From: Megaleporinus macrocephalus
Taxonomy: Eukaryota; Chordata; Actinopteri; Characiformes; Anostomidae
Assembly: GCA_021613375.1 (NCBI GenBank)
Contig: CM038704.1
Location: 4,629,405 to 4,693,404 of the forward strand
Direction of reading: 5' to 3'
Length of the DNA: 64,000 nucleotides
This document shows positions 1 to 12,629 of the stretch, in pieces. A program made the position numbers and the translations under genes. Each line of letters starts with the position of its first letter. The stretch's first letter is position 1. The notes under the pieces were generated by a model. It was not told the DNA's origin. It worked only from the letters and a program-made list of their open reading frames with translations, and did no database searches.

Positions 1-870
1 CTAAATGACGTTTGAAGAATTCCGCTGATTACTTCTTCTCCCTCCATCATCCCAATCCCCCTCCAAAAAAAAAATAAAATAAAAACGACGGGCCAAGCTC
101 ACTCGCCGCCTCAACGGGAGCGTGGTTCCCGACCACATGCTTCATTAGCCCATCAATAGCCGAGTGTGTCCAGTCTGAGCCAAGTGCCCGGTGCGGATCA
201 ATCGGGTTCTCCTCGCTGCAGCAGCTGAGGTGTGCTTTGGCCAGACAGGTCCATTTACTCCCCCACTCTGGAATCGAGCTAGCCTAATGGACGAGCTAAT
301 CAGCTGCTTCCCGTTTCCTGTCAACTTGGCTGAATCATCCGGCCTCGCGGCGGATGTCTTCCTCCGGGCGGCTCGGAGCTCCATCACTTTCAGGAGTCAT
401 TACGCCGCTAACCGCCGCGCCATGCCTGCCGCGCTCATTACGCTGCTTCTTTAGCCTGTTTAGCCGCGGAGGCTAACTCGGGGTCGCAAGATCCCCGTTC
501 TGCCCGTCCCGTACGAGCCCTGTAGGTAAATCGAAGCCGTGCTGTACGAAGGAGGCAGGTGCGAGCCTGACTTGTCGGGGGGATTTTTGGATGTGTACAT
601 GCTTCTCGCAGGGATTTAAGACGAGCCGGCGTCTGTCTCCGCAGCCAGATGGTTTTGTGATGCCGCGTAATGTCTGTTTGAACACGATCGCACGGAGCGT
701 GTGCTGAGTAAATGAAGTGGCTCAGCTGCAAGGTGCTGATTACGTTCCATCAGAGCCGAATACCGAGTTGCCTCGAGCCACGTTCACAGAACACTGCAGC
801 GAGATTTCCAAGAACGCGTGCTAACTTCTCGCTAACAGCTTATTAAGGTCTTCGTCTGGATGGGCTACGT
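1..870. other. GC-richer unique intronic island
   Basis: Non-repetitive sequence, clearly richer in GC and CpG than the AT-rich DNA that follows (for example the CGCGGCGG and CCGCCGCGCC stretches near 350-420). Short ORFs on both strands resemble no known protein and have no usable exon context. It could be a conserved regulatory element; the sequence itself gives only composition and absence of repeats as evidence. Confidence 0.3.
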
Positions 871-1018
871 CTACAGTGTCTGGACAGTTTCATTTTTTTT
901 ACTCCTTACATGAACCTGTATGAATGTCAGAGGCCAACGGTAATACTTCCTATGAATGCTATCTATGTAGCATTATACTGCCTTATAAATACCAGACATA
1001 CATATACATAATCGCTCT

Positions 1019-1770
1019 TACACTGTGAACCCGGATAAGTTGATTGTACTTAAAGAGTTTGAGTGATTGCCTTAAAATATTTAAGTAATGCAAACTAGAT
1101 AATATCAAATGGTTTGAGTAAAATCAACTTAAATGTTAAATAGACTGGAAGTAATCATTTGAGTTGAATACAATGAAATCAAAATTGTTTGTACTTAAAA
1201 TATTTTGTAAAATCAAACCTACTGACCATTTAATTCAACTCAACATTGAGTTTCCTTTAATCATTACTAAGTTGTGAAAACTTGCTAATGTTTCTAACTT
1301 TAGATAAGCATCAACGGCAAAACAACAGTTTTACATGGAAAACAACTTCTGGAACCAAGTTCCAGAATGAGAAAAAGAGAGGGAAGATGGCGGTTTGGTT
1401 GATTGTAGTCCTCTGTAGTTCTTCAAGAAAAGAAAACAATGGAGAAAATGTCCACTGTAGAGAAATCCCAGCACTACAGAATTTCTGTCCGAGGAAAAGA
1501 AGTTAAACACAGAAAACACCAAATCTCACAGTGAAAATAGAAAAAGACTTCAAAACCTTTACAAGCCCCACTAAACAACTCAAACTAGTCTTGATTCAAC
1601 TGACCAATGAGAATCTGGCAAAGTGCTACAGGGGCGTGGTCCAACCTGATGTTTTAAGTTTGTTCAACACTCAGCGTACTCACATTTTAAGTAATGCAAT
1701 AAAACTTTTGTTTTTAAGCAATCAGTACACAAACTCTTTACACAGAAACTAATTACGAGTTAACAGTGTA
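1019..1770. mobile_element. MITE-like DNA transposon with TACACTGT ends
   Basis: The left end TACACTGTGAACCC (1019) and the right end AACAGTGTA (1762-1770) form short terminal inverted repeats flanked by TA. The inner arms are also loosely inverted: TTTAAGTAATGCAA occurs near the left end and again near the right end, with AAAGAGTTTG mirrored by CAAACTCTTT. No transposase ORF is present. The structure fits a non-autonomous Tc1/mariner-type or similar TA-targeting element. The superfamily is inferred from the ends only. Confidence 0.6.
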
Positions 1771-1792
1771 GGTATTACCCAGTATTATACAC

Positions 1793-2290
1793 AGTCGAGT
1801 CACATTATTATGACCACCGGCTAATATCCAGAGTGACCACCGTGTGCAGCACAGACAGCAGCTAGACGGACTGGGAGACTCAATAAGGTCCTGGTAGGTG
1901 GTCACAGGTATCTGGAAGTATCATGCTTCCTGCAGTGCATCCCACAGCTGCTGGAGCGAGCGAGGAGGAGGATCCATTGAGCCAACACCACCATCCAGGT
2001 GGTCCCACAGATGACCAGTTGGGTTCAAGTCTGGGGAATCAATGGTCCAGGGTAGTACTTGGAAGTCTTGGTCAGCTCTTCCAACCAGTGTGGGACATTT
2101 CTAGTCGTGTGACGTGTTGCACATCCACCTCAGAGAAGACAATCAGCATGTATGGTGTATGTGATCTGCAAGGATGGATTGAGAGTAGTGTCTTCCACAT
2201 TACGTTCGCAGGCCTACAATACATAGAAATACCCAGTCAGAACTCATACTTAGAAGATAAAGAGTTAATCACAGCATATATGCTATATGA
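1793..2290. mobile_element. DNA transposon remnant, left-end copy (family shared with 31585-32094)
   Basis: Starts with GAGTCACATTATTATGACCA. The body (GGTGGTCACAGGTATCTGG..., GGGTTCAAGTCTGGGGAAT..., AGTACTTGGAAGTCTTGGT...) is repeated with high similarity at 31610-31950. The inverse terminal sequence, TGGTCATAATAATGTGACTC, survives at the right end of that second copy. Together the two copies define an element with about 20-bp terminal inverted repeats. This copy lacks its right end. No intact ORF. Confidence 0.6.
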
Positions 2291-2319
2291 CTGTTTCAAT
2301 GAATACTTAAGACGAATGT

Positions 2320-2983
2320 AATACCTGGTGGACACAGAGAAGATCTGTTCTTCTGACAGCCAGTGGATGGGCTCCAGAATAGAGAAGAGTCTTGATGCTT
2401 TTCTTCCATGTATCTCAAAGGATGGTGGGTCCAGCCGAGCTGTACTTGAAGCTTGGAGGGCTTGTGGTGCAGACCATTGCTGTAAGACATGGAGTGGTCC
2501 AGTGCTGGTGTGTGCACCTCCATTAAAATCAATGGTTTAAAATAGTTTTGGATGATGCGCAACACAACAGGTGTGCAGGTGTGTCGGCAGATTTCTTTGA
2601 GGAACTGAAAGTGAGTCTCTTGAAAAGAACAAAACCGGTAATGAAGGTAAAGAGTGGACACACTAATCACGCAAACATCTGGCATTACATTTCGCTATAC
2701 AACACATTCAGTGATGTTGAGGTTCTGGACTCTGGGGTGGTCAGTCCAGTGTTCTGAGAACAGCAGCAGCATCTCTGTTTCTCAGTGAGGAACTTCTTGA
2801 ACAGCTGCTACCCATCCTTTGAGGGCTATAGCGTTGAGGTGTCTTCTCACAGTGGATAGGATGGACAGAAACACCTGTGGATGTCCTCAGAGCTGACACA
2901 AGCATTGGTGGGCCCAGTTGTTGGTTGTTAGGAGGCCTGTTTGGATTAACCCGAAGCATCTTCCTGTAAGATGAGTGTCTCTC

Positions 2984-2985
<2 letters not shown>
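2320..2985. repeat. Interspersed repeat-like segment, class unknown
   Basis: The block containing GTGGACACACTAATCACGCA and GAGACTCACTTTCAGTTCC (reverse sense) is partly shared with about 28985-29070, where GTGTCCACTCTTTACCTCCA and CAAAGAGACTCACCTCCGAA are found. This indicates an old interspersed repeat. ORFs up to 129 aa on the minus strand match no protein I recognise. It may be an internal part of a degraded DNA transposon. Confidence 0.35.

Positions 2986-3036
<51 letters not shown>
2986..3036. repeat. (TA)n microsatellite
   Basis: Uninterrupted TA dinucleotides for about 50 bp. It is the first of ten similar tracts in the window. Confidence 0.95.
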
Positions 3037-3038
<2 letters not shown>

Positions 3039-3802
3039 CGGCCCATTTCAGCAACCCTGGTAAATAATTTAGTCCTCTTAAAAATTAATTTTCTTTTTGA
3101 ACTTAATGACATCTAAACACACTCATTTGCCTCATATGACATGAAAATTGGTTGTTTTAAAAGCATACCAGCGCCCCCCCCCACCCCACTCACCCACCAT
3201 CCTCCTGCCACACGACTGCATGAAAGTAAACCTGCCTGACCTGAACGCCACTTTAATTCCATCTCCGCTAAAAGCCTGTGTGAAAAAGAAACGCACTCCG
3301 CGACGCTGAGAGTCTGTTAGCTCTCACGTTGTCAGACTCCTTACAACTCCAGCATTCAGCTGAAATGCAAACCGCCGTCTTGACGACACTTAATGAGAAA
3401 CTCCGTCTCTGCAGGTGAAAGCTGGAAAGACAGTGTAATTGAAGTTTAACAACTTTGTGTGAATTACGAGCGCCGGAGTTCTCTCAAGAGCCCCTTCGCG
3501 CAGTAGCTCCAACTTAGTTTCTAAAGAAATCTGCCTCCTGTCTCACGCAGCCTTTATCTCTCTACGAGTATTTACACAAATCTCAATTAGACATACAGCA
3601 TTTATACCTTACTCTCCTTAGGCTGGCCCTACACTGCGATGCATGCAGCTAGTTGCGTGTTGAGTTGCGTGCATCATTTCCAATACTAAATAGAAATAGC
3701 AGTAAAATCATCACATTAAACACATGGTGCGTGACCACTGGCTGAAACTTGCTTGCAACTATTGTGGGGAAGTTGCATATGAGTTGCAAAATTCCTTATA
3801 CT
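3037..3802. other. Unique intronic sequence
   Basis: No gene or strong repeat seen. There is a C-run at about 3174-3184 and a moderately GC-rich stretch at 3230-3560. The last 150 bp carries short TTGCGTG-type repeats leading into the minisatellite. Confidence 0.5.
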
Positions 3803-6800
3803 GTACACTACCACTCAAACGTTTTAGATACACTACCAGACGAACGTTTTAGTACACTACCAGACGAACGTTTTAGTACACTACCAGACGAACGTTTTAG
3901 ATACACTACCAGCCAAACGTTTTAGATTCACTACCAACCAAACATTTTAGATACACTACCAGCCAAACGTTTTAGATACACTACCAGCCAATCGTTTTAG
4001 TACACTACCAGTCAAACGCTTTAGGTCACTACCAGCAAAACGTTTTAGATACACTACCAGTCAAACGCTTTAGATCACTACCAGCCAAACATTTTAGATA
4101 CACTACCAGTCAAACGCTTTAGATCACTACCAGTCAAATGTTTTAGTACACTACCAGTCAAATGCTTTAGATCACTACCAGTCAAACGTTTTAGTACACT
4201 ACCAGTCAAACGTTTTAGATACACTACCAGTCAAACATTTTAGTACACTACCAGTCAAACGTTTTAGGTACACTACCAGCCAAACGTTTTAGATACACTA
4301 CCAATCAAACGTTTTAGATACACTACCAGTGAAACGTTTTAGATACACTACCAGTCAAACATTTTAGTACACTACCAGTCAAACGTTTTAGATACACTAC
4401 CAGTCAAACGTTTTAGATACACTACCAGCCAAACATTTTAGGACACTACCACTCAAACGTTTTAGATACACTACCAGACGAACGTTTTAGTACACTACCA
4501 GACGAACGTTTTAGATACACTACCAGTCAAACGTTTTAGATACACTACCAGTCAAACGTTTTAGATACACTACCAGTCAAACATTTTAGTACACTACCAG
4601 TCAAACGTTTTAGATACACTACCAGCCAAACATTTTAGGACACTACCACTCAAACGTTTTAGATACACTACCAGACGAACGTTTTAGTACACTACCAGAC
4701 GAACGTTTTAGATACACTACCAGCCAAACGTTTTAGATACACTACCAGTCAAACATTTTAGTACACTACCAGTTAAACGCTTTAGATCACTACCAGTCAA
4801 ACGTTTTAGTACACTACCAGCCAAACGTTTTAGTACACTACCAGCCAAACGTTTTAGTACACTACCAGACAAACATTTTAGATACACTACCAGTCAAACG
4901 TTTTAGATACATTACCAGCCAAACGTTTTAGATACACTACCAGTCAAACGTTTTAGTACACTACCAGCCAAACATTTTAGATACACTACCAGTCAAACGT
5001 TTTAGTACACTACCAGTCAAATGCTTTAGGTCACTACCAGCAAAACGTTTCAGATACACTACCAGTCAAACGCTTTAGATCACTACCAGCCAAACATTTT
5101 AGATACACTACCAGCCAAACGTTTTAGATACACTACCAGTCAAACGTTTTAGATACACTACCAGTCAAACGTTTTAGTACACTACCAGTCAAACGTTTTA
5201 GATACACTACCAGTCAAACATTTTAGTACACTACCAGTCAAACGTTTTAGATACACTACCAGCCAAACGTTTTAGATACACTACCAGCCAAACGTTTTAG
5301 ATACACTACCAGTCAAACGTTTTAGATACACTACCAGTCAAACATTTTAGTACACTACCAGTCAAACGTTTTAGATACACTACCAATCAAACGTTTTTGA
5401 TACACTACCAGTCGAACATTTTAGGACACTACCAGTCAAACGTTTTAGTACACTACCAGTCAAACGTTTTAGATACACTACCAGTCAAACGTTTTAGATA
5501 CACTACCAGACAAACGTTTTAGATCACTACCAGTCAAACGTTTTAGATCACTACCAGTCAAACGTTTTAGTACACTACCAGCCAAACGTTTTAGATACAC
5601 TACCAGTCAAACGTTTTAGTACACTACCAGCCAATCGTTTTAGTACACTACCAGTCAAACGCTTTAGGTCACTACCAGCAAAACGTTTTAGATACACTAC
5701 CAGTCAAACGCTTTAGATCACTACCAGCCAAACATTTTAGATACACTACCAGTCAAACGCTTTAGATCACTACCAGTCAAATGTTTTAGTACACTACCAG
5801 TCAAATGCTTTAGATCACTACCAGTCAAACGTTTTAGTACACTACCAGTCAAACGTTTTAGATACACTACCAGTCAAACATTTTAGTACACTACCAGTCA
5901 AACGTTTTAGGTACACTACCAGCCAAACGTTTTAGATACACTACCAATCAAACGTTTTAGATACACTACCAGTGAAACGTTTTAGATACACTACCAGTCA
6001 AACATTTTAGTACACTACCAGTCAAACGTTTTAGATACACTACCAGCCAAACGTTTTAGATACACTACCAATCAAACGTTTTAGATACACTACCAGTCAA
6101 ATGTTTTAGATACACTACCAGTCAAACATTTTAGTACACTACCAGTCAAACGTTTTAGATACACTACCAGCCAAACATTTTAGGACACTACCACTCAAAC
6201 GTTTTAGATACACTACCAGACGAACGTTTTAGTACACTACCAGACGAACGTTTTAGATACACTACCAGCCAAACGTTTTAGATACACTACCAGTCAAACA
6301 TTTTAGTACACTACCAGTTAAACGCTTTAGATCACTACCAGTCAAACGTTTTAGTACACTACCAACCAAACGTTTTAGTACACTACCAGCCAAACGTTTT
6401 AGTACACTACCAGACAAACATTTTAGATACACTACCAGTCAAACGTTTTAGTACACTACCAGTCAAACGTTTTAGATACACTACCAGTCAAACATTTTAG
6501 TACACTACCAGTCAAACGTTTTAGATACACTACCAGCCAAACGTTTTAGATACACTACCAATCAAACGTTTTAGATACACTACCAGTCAAACGTTTTAGA
6601 TACACTACCAGTCAAACATTTTAGTACACTACCAGTCAAACGTTTTAGATACACTACCAGCCAAACGTTTTAGATACACTACCAGTCAAACGTTTTAGAT
6701 ACACTACCAGCCAAACGTTTTAGTACACTACCAGCCAAACGTTTTAGTACACTACCAGACAAACATTTTAGATACACTACCAGTCAAACGCTTTAGATAC

Positions 6801-7488
6801 ACTACCAGCCAAACGTTTTAGTACACTACCAGTCAAATGCTTTAGATCACTACCAGTCAAACGTTTTAGATACACTACCAGTTAAACGTTTTAGATACAC
6901 TACCAGTCAAACGCTTTAGATCACTACCTGTCAAACGTTTTAGTACACTACCAGCCAATTGTTTTAGTACACTACCAGTCAAACGCTTTAGTACACTACC
7001 AGACAAACGTTTTAGTACACTACCAGTTAAACGCTTTAGATACACTACCAGCCAAACGTTTTAGTACACTACCAGACAAACGTTTTAGATACACTACCAG
7101 TTAAACGCTTTAGATCACTACCAGTCAAACGTTTTAGTACACTACCAGTCAAACGCTTTAGATCACTACCAGCCAAACATTTTAGATACACTACCAGTCA
7201 AATGTTTTAGATACACTACCAGTCAAACGCTTTAGATCACTACCAGTCAAATGCTTTAGATCACTACCAGTCAAAAGTTTTAGTACACTACCAGTCAAAC
7301 GTTTTAGTACATTACCAGTCAAATGCTTTAGATCACTACCAGTCAAACGTTTTAGTACACTACCAGTCAAATGCTTTAGATCACTACCAGTCAAACGTTT
7401 TAGTACACTACCAGCCAAACATTTTAGTACACTACCAGTCAAACGTTTTAGATACACTACCAGTTAAACGCTTTAGATCACTACCAAT
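3803..7488 (+). repeat. 3.7-kb minisatellite, 24/25-bp unit (family 1, array a)
   Basis: About 150 direct copies of a unit that begins TACACTACCAGTCAAACG and continues TTTTAGA. Units are 25 bp (GATACACTACC joint) or 24 bp (GTACACTACC or GATCACTACC joint). Recurrent variants include ACCAGCC, ACCAGACG, AACATTTTAG and AACGCTTTAG. A segment starting at 3988 recurs at 5631, an offset of 1,643 bp, with the same rare variants, so the array has duplicated in large blocks. The unit closely resembles the terminal repeat of the Tc1-like element at 39611. Reading frames through it (for example a minus-strand repeat of about 88 aa at 7191-7457) are by-products of the repetition. Confidence 0.95.
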
Positions 7489-8500
7489 TATTTAAAAAAT
7501 TATTACTAAAAATTATTTTTTTATTATTATTATTATGCAGTTCTAGATCTTATCTCAGTAAGTATGTGATATAAACTTCTCAGTGCTGTTTTATTATTTT
7601 GGGTCAGTTTAATTTGATGAAACTGTAATTTATTTACAAATATGGTTATCATGCTACACAAAGCAATGATAGTGCTGGTAATGGTAGTTTGTATCTTGTA
7701 CTTACTGGAAAATACCTACCTCAAAATAGGTGGTGCTTTAATGGTTTTGTGGTGAACGCAATGGTTCTGTTAGTACCATGACTTCAAAGAAGAAACTGTA
7801 TAATGCTTAAATGGTTCTTAGATGGTTCTACAGATTATCATATTATATGCAGAACTTTAACCAGCATTATTAAGTAAATCAGGATCTTTCTTATTTTTGG
7901 TTTCAGGAACTGTTCAGCCAGTTTCAGCCAGTTCGTCTGACTGGACTCATCTTTGTAGTCGGGAATTGATTGTTTGCTCATGGACGGAAAGTTCTGGAGT
8001 TGTTTTTTTTTTTGCATTCAGAACAATATTTGCATAGAGGAACCACTTTTGTTTCCGGCAGAGATTTATGAGCATAAAGAAACTTAATGTTCACACAGTC
8101 TAAAGGTTCCAAGTTAAAGGTTCCTCCTAGAACCTTTACATGTTGTGAACATTTAGTGAACATGCATTGAAATTGTTTTAGGGACCCAAAAGTGGTTCCG
8201 GTGTGACCATTTTTATCCTGTATTTTGAAGATCTGATTTTATAATGATTGAATTTGGAGTCATAATAGAATTCATATGGAACTCATTTGGAAATCGTGAG
8301 CCGGATGCCTCACCCAGGAACGACTATATACAGAGTTAACAAATTCTTAGTGTTCTGGAGAAAAAAAACAAACATTGTAATTATTTAAATATTATTTTTA
8401 ATTTATTACTGAATTAAACATCGTGTAATACATTCTATTTTACATTGTTTAATCAGCACAAGATATGAAGCATTACTGAATAAATGAACAGCAATTATTC
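7489..8500. other. AT-rich intronic sequence
   Basis: Mostly unique AT-rich DNA with an (ATT) run at 7515-7536. No ORF of interest; no gene or strong repeat recognised. Confidence 0.5.
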
Positions 8501-9058
8501 AGAACCGAACTGGATTACAAAGAGAAAACCAGCTCGTCGCATATCCAGCACTTCTCCGTCATCCAAGAAAGTGCCGAGCGGCAGGTGGTGGAGTCTGTAT
8601 TTACAGTGACAGTGGGGTTAAATTCACAAGTACACATCCGTCCGTGCCACTTGCTCACCCGCAGCCGGCCGGCCCACTGATCATCTGATGCGGTTATCTG
8701 TTCCACTTCCAAGATGGCAGAGGCAGAATTTCCACTCAACCCTCGACCACAGACATCCTTTTTAAATCCTCTCCACCCCCAACTGCTGACCAACTGGCCT
8801 GGCTCGAGGCTCGCGCCCGCTCTTTTGAAATCCAATCACGGGACGTCGCTGCAGGCACGTCTGCCGCAGAACCTCGAACCAACTTTTCTCTGGGTTTATA
8901 TCGCTGTCCAGCTCACTGTCCAGCTCGCTGCCCCCTCGGTTTGGCCAGTTCCCTGCATTGTCACTCAGGATTCCACTCATTGTTGGTCATCTGGTGAGGA
9001 GACCATGTACGTATTAAAAGTAGGTCACTTTATTAAAGTGGGTAATATTCCAAAATAG
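8501..9058. other. GC-richer unique intronic island
   Basis: Locally GC-rich and non-repetitive, with overlapping ORFs of up to 114 aa (+) and 106 aa (-). Neither shows a domain, and no splice-flanked exon could be defended. It stands out against AT-rich flanks and is a candidate conserved non-coding element. Confidence 0.3.
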
Positions 9059-10896
9059 AAATTTTATGGGAATTCCATAATTTGGAATATTTATTTATTA
9101 TAATATAATATGATATAATGCATAATTTAATGATTAGAATGTAAACAAAGTCATTCAGAATGGGTTTGGTCTGAAACGCTTTGTTCTAAAGAAGCTTAGA
9201 GAATTGTTCCCAGTGGTGGTGAATGGAACCAGACGTCAGAAGCTTTAAAAGTAAAAGTTTAAACTAGATTTTCTAGCCTAAAAAATGTTAAAAAATGTTT
9301 TTAAACAAAATTTGTATGATATGTGTGATTTAAATGAACTTAAATGTTTGTGGAGGGATATGGAGTAAAATAGTCCCCAAAGAAAACTTGCTATTTCAGA
9401 TATTTCACAGTTTTGCCATCATCAATATTCCATTTAAACACTCTGAAGACTCATGTAGGTTGACTGTTGTAGACATTAGTGCTGTAGACAGGGTGACCCC
9501 TGGTTCCCATCACCACCACTGTACAAAACAACTGAACCATTTCACACCAAACTCACTCTGAATGATTTAGTTTACATCTTTGTTTACATTTGTTTACAAT
9601 GACTTTGTTTACATCTCAACCACTGAATTATCAGCATCAATATTTGGCTCGTGGTTGGTTATCCTGGAGAGGAGGTCGTTCATCACAACTAAAATAAGGC
9701 ATAATAATAAAGCCGGATTTTTGGTACCATAAATCAGTTAGAGTGCAGTTTCACACTGTTGTTGATGTGGGCCTTATATATAACTCAAGGTTATCAGTTT
9801 AAGTAAGCCATGGTTGGTTGCCTGTGTGTGAAATGTTCAAATTTGAAGGCACTATGTAAGCTTTGTGGGATTTGGAGACCCCTCTGGTGGAAATGTGTAA
9901 CTGGATTCGATGGGCTAAAGAACATTTGGTATGGTAGGTTGTGCTTTAAAAGAGATTGAAAGAGAATTCAAAGAGAACTCAGTCAAAACCTGATAAAGGA
10001 TGTTTCTGAACTGTCTACTATTGTCTTTATCAGTATAATGTTGATTTTGCATTTGAGGCCTGAACACTGACCTTCGTTTTGAGTCTGTATGTGTGACGTA
10101 AACACATTAAGACATATGACGTGGTCTGAAGAGCTCCCGCCAAATCCTGTTTCATTCTTAATTACTCAGTAATGAGACTTTCGGTTTTAACAAAGCCTTA
10201 ATTGCTTTAATTGGTTTAATTGCAGATACCTGAATGAATAATTCATGAACGTGATCTACGAAAATACATATTTATTTACAGAACTCAGCATCGGCCCATT
10301 GGCTTCTATTATAGTTGTACTTTTTCTAAGTGCAGGAGAACTGTGGGCAGTAATTGACTGTGCGCTGGATATAGATATAGATATAGACTGGGCTGAATAG
10401 CACTGGAGTATTTCTTTAATGGACAGTTCAGCACTTTGACAGCTCCCTATAGAGCCCACCCACCAGTTCTGCATGCCGTCATATCCATGTTTTGTAGAGC
10501 AGCTATGCATTAAAAATTCAAGTGCTGGACAACAAAGTATTGCTTCAGAACTCACTGACAGCTTGAATGATCAGTAGCTTATCAATGTTATCAAAGCTGC
10601 AGCCTCTCGAATATAAAACAGTTACCGAAACTGCTTTCAGTCAAACGTGTAATGGGGCAATTTTACATTCGTGCCCATTCTCTGTACCTCAGCTGACATC
10701 AGATCAGCGGTTCAGTCAATCAGCAGTCAGAGCAGTCAGAACATGTAGACCCCCTGGGAAATTTACAGAATGATCCAGTTCTGGGTGGTCTGGACAGGCC
10801 ACGTCATAGTGTGGGCCGAAGTTTAACTTTGAGAGAGAGAGTTTAGTGGAAGGTTGGTTCTTCACATCTTTCCACCGTCTTACCAACGAACGTTCT
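9059..10896. other. Intronic sequence with interspersed-repeat fragments
   Basis: AT-rich. The segment around 9205-9560 contains GGTGGTGAATGGAACCAGAC and later TTCCCATCACCACCACTGTA. The same phrases recur near 38500, 40740, 52590 and 59700, showing an old dispersed repeat family. No gene seen. Confidence 0.45.
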
Positions 10897-10916
10897 TTTC
10901 CATATGTCAAAAGTCT

Positions 10917-11460
10917 GAGGCACCTGAGCGTATTCTAGATACCTCAATAACTGTGGATGAGTTTTAGTGTAAGCAGATTCTAGATACCTCAATAACTGTG
11001 GATGAGTTTTAGTGTAAGCAGATTCTAGACACCTCGATGACTGTGGATGAGTTTTAGTACAAACAGATTCTAGATACCTCGATGACTGTGTTAGATTCTA
11101 GATACTTTGATGACTGTGGATGAGTTTTAGGGCAAGCAGATTCTCGATACCTCGATGACTGTGTTAGATTCTAGATACTTTGATGACTGTGGATGAGTTT
11201 TAGGGCAAGCAGATTCTAGATACCTCGATAACTGTGGATGAGTTTTAGTGTAATCAGATTCTAGATACCTTGATGACTGTGGATGAGTTTTAGTGTAAGC
11301 AGATTCTAGATACCTTGATGACTGTGGATGAGTTTTAGTGTAAGCAAATTCTTGATACCTCCATGACTGTGTTAGATTCTAGATACCTCGATGACTGTGG
11401 ATGAGTTCATTGAGGTATCTAGAATGCTTTCACTGAAACTCATCCACAGTCATTGAGATA
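10917..11460 (+). repeat. Minisatellite, 41-45-bp unit (family 2, array a) ending in an inverted unit
   Basis: About ten copies of a unit reading GATTCTAGATACCTC, then an ACTGTGGATGAG core, then TTTTAGTGTAAGCA. Just before the first unit lies CAAAAGTCTGAGGCACCT (about 10906-10924), which resembles the end of the element at 22301. The last unit (about 11406-11460) is inverted: TTGAGGTATCTAGAATGC followed by AACTCATCCACAGTCATTG is the reverse complement of the unit. Confidence 0.9.
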
Positions 11461-11711
11461 CAGTATATATATATTGTTATTGAGACTGTGTATATATACA
11501 TGAGTGTAGCCTGTATTTGCTGAAGAGCTGTAAAACAAAAGTGATGCTCATCATGTAGCCCTGTAAACGCTGGGGTTGTGTGAGGGCTCTGGATGCATCT
11601 GGATTCGCGGCGAATGGCGTATCCTGTGAGATTACCTGTGAAAAAAAATTTACACACATGCTTCCAAGCACCGTTCACAGCTTGTCATATTTGCATCCCA
11701 CTCTGTCATAA

Positions 11712-11774
<63 letters not shown>

Positions 11775-11960
11775 GTTATCACATTGTTAGAAATTCAGCC
11801 TTCAGGAATCAGAAGTCAGGAGACTTTCAGTGTGACTTGAGTTTATTGACACACACAGGAAATGTATGTACAGCTCAGACGATCACATCCTGTTAGCGGT
11901 CAGGAACCAGTCTTAATCACGTGCATGCAGAAGCCTGGACACATCTTAGGTCATCTGTCT
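11461..11960. repeat. Intronic sequence with a (TA)n microsatellite
   Basis: A short (TA) run at 11463-11475 and a perfect (TA)n tract at about 11712-11771 lie in otherwise unremarkable sequence. ORFs of poly-Ile/Tyr through the tract are spurious. Confidence 0.9.
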
Positions 11961-11967
11961 GTTACCG

Positions 11968-12195
11968 GTTCAGTCTCTTTAAGTCCAGTCTAGTCCATCT
12001 CTGACACGGTCTCTTGAAGTCCAGTCTAGTCCATCTTTGACACGGTCTCTTGAAGTCCAGTCCAGTTCAACTCTGACACGGGCTCTTGAAGTCCAGTCTA
12101 GTCCATCTCTGACACGATCTCTTGAAGTCCAATCTAGTCCATCTCTGACACGGTCTCTTGAAGTCCAGTCAAGTCCATCTCTGATGCAGTCTAAC
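11968..12195. repeat. Minisatellite, 36-bp unit
   Basis: About six copies of GGTCTCTTGAAGTCCAGTCT followed by AGTCCATCTCTGACAC, with point variants. Confidence 0.9.
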
Positions 12196-12498
12196 CCACT
12201 AACTCCAGTCTAACATGGTTAAAGTAGGAGTCAGTGAAAGGGTTAAATGGGAAGGGGTTGTGTGTCAACATTAAGGTGACGATGAAGAGGAGTTTAAGGA
12301 GGGGTAAGCGGAGGGATGAAGGTGACGGTATTTCCCTGTCACCCTTAGGGTCTCCACAAATAAAGTACATATGATTATTATTTCTCTCAACATGAACCAG
12401 TCCAAGTTAGTTAGCTATCTGGCTAACATACAAGCGGCTATATGAATAAGAAGCTAAGGCCAGTTTATTTCATATCGCAAGTCGAAGCTCAAGTGGAC

Positions 12499-12618
12499 TC
12501 ATCCATCCATCCATCCATCCATCCATCCATCCATCCATCCATCCATCCATCCATCCATCCATCCATCCATCCATCCATCCATCCATCCATCCATCCATCC
12601 ATCCATCCCTCCCTCCAC
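12499..12618. repeat. (CATC)n tetranucleotide microsatellite
   Basis: About 27 uninterrupted copies of ATCC, then a few CCCT variants. It abuts the SINE that follows, whose own 3' tail is (ATGG)n, the reverse-complement motif. The tract may descend from a second SINE tail in the opposite orientation. Confidence 0.95.
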
Positions 12619-12629
12619 CTATTGTCTTC

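Noticed and set aside
3803..7488. CRISPR-like regular array
   Set aside because: Units are directly adjacent with no unique spacers, variants are graded, and the surrounding DNA is vertebrate.
8515..9058. 106-114-aa ORFs on both strands
   Set aside because: No family similarity and no credible splice sites; treated as an island of unique non-coding DNA.
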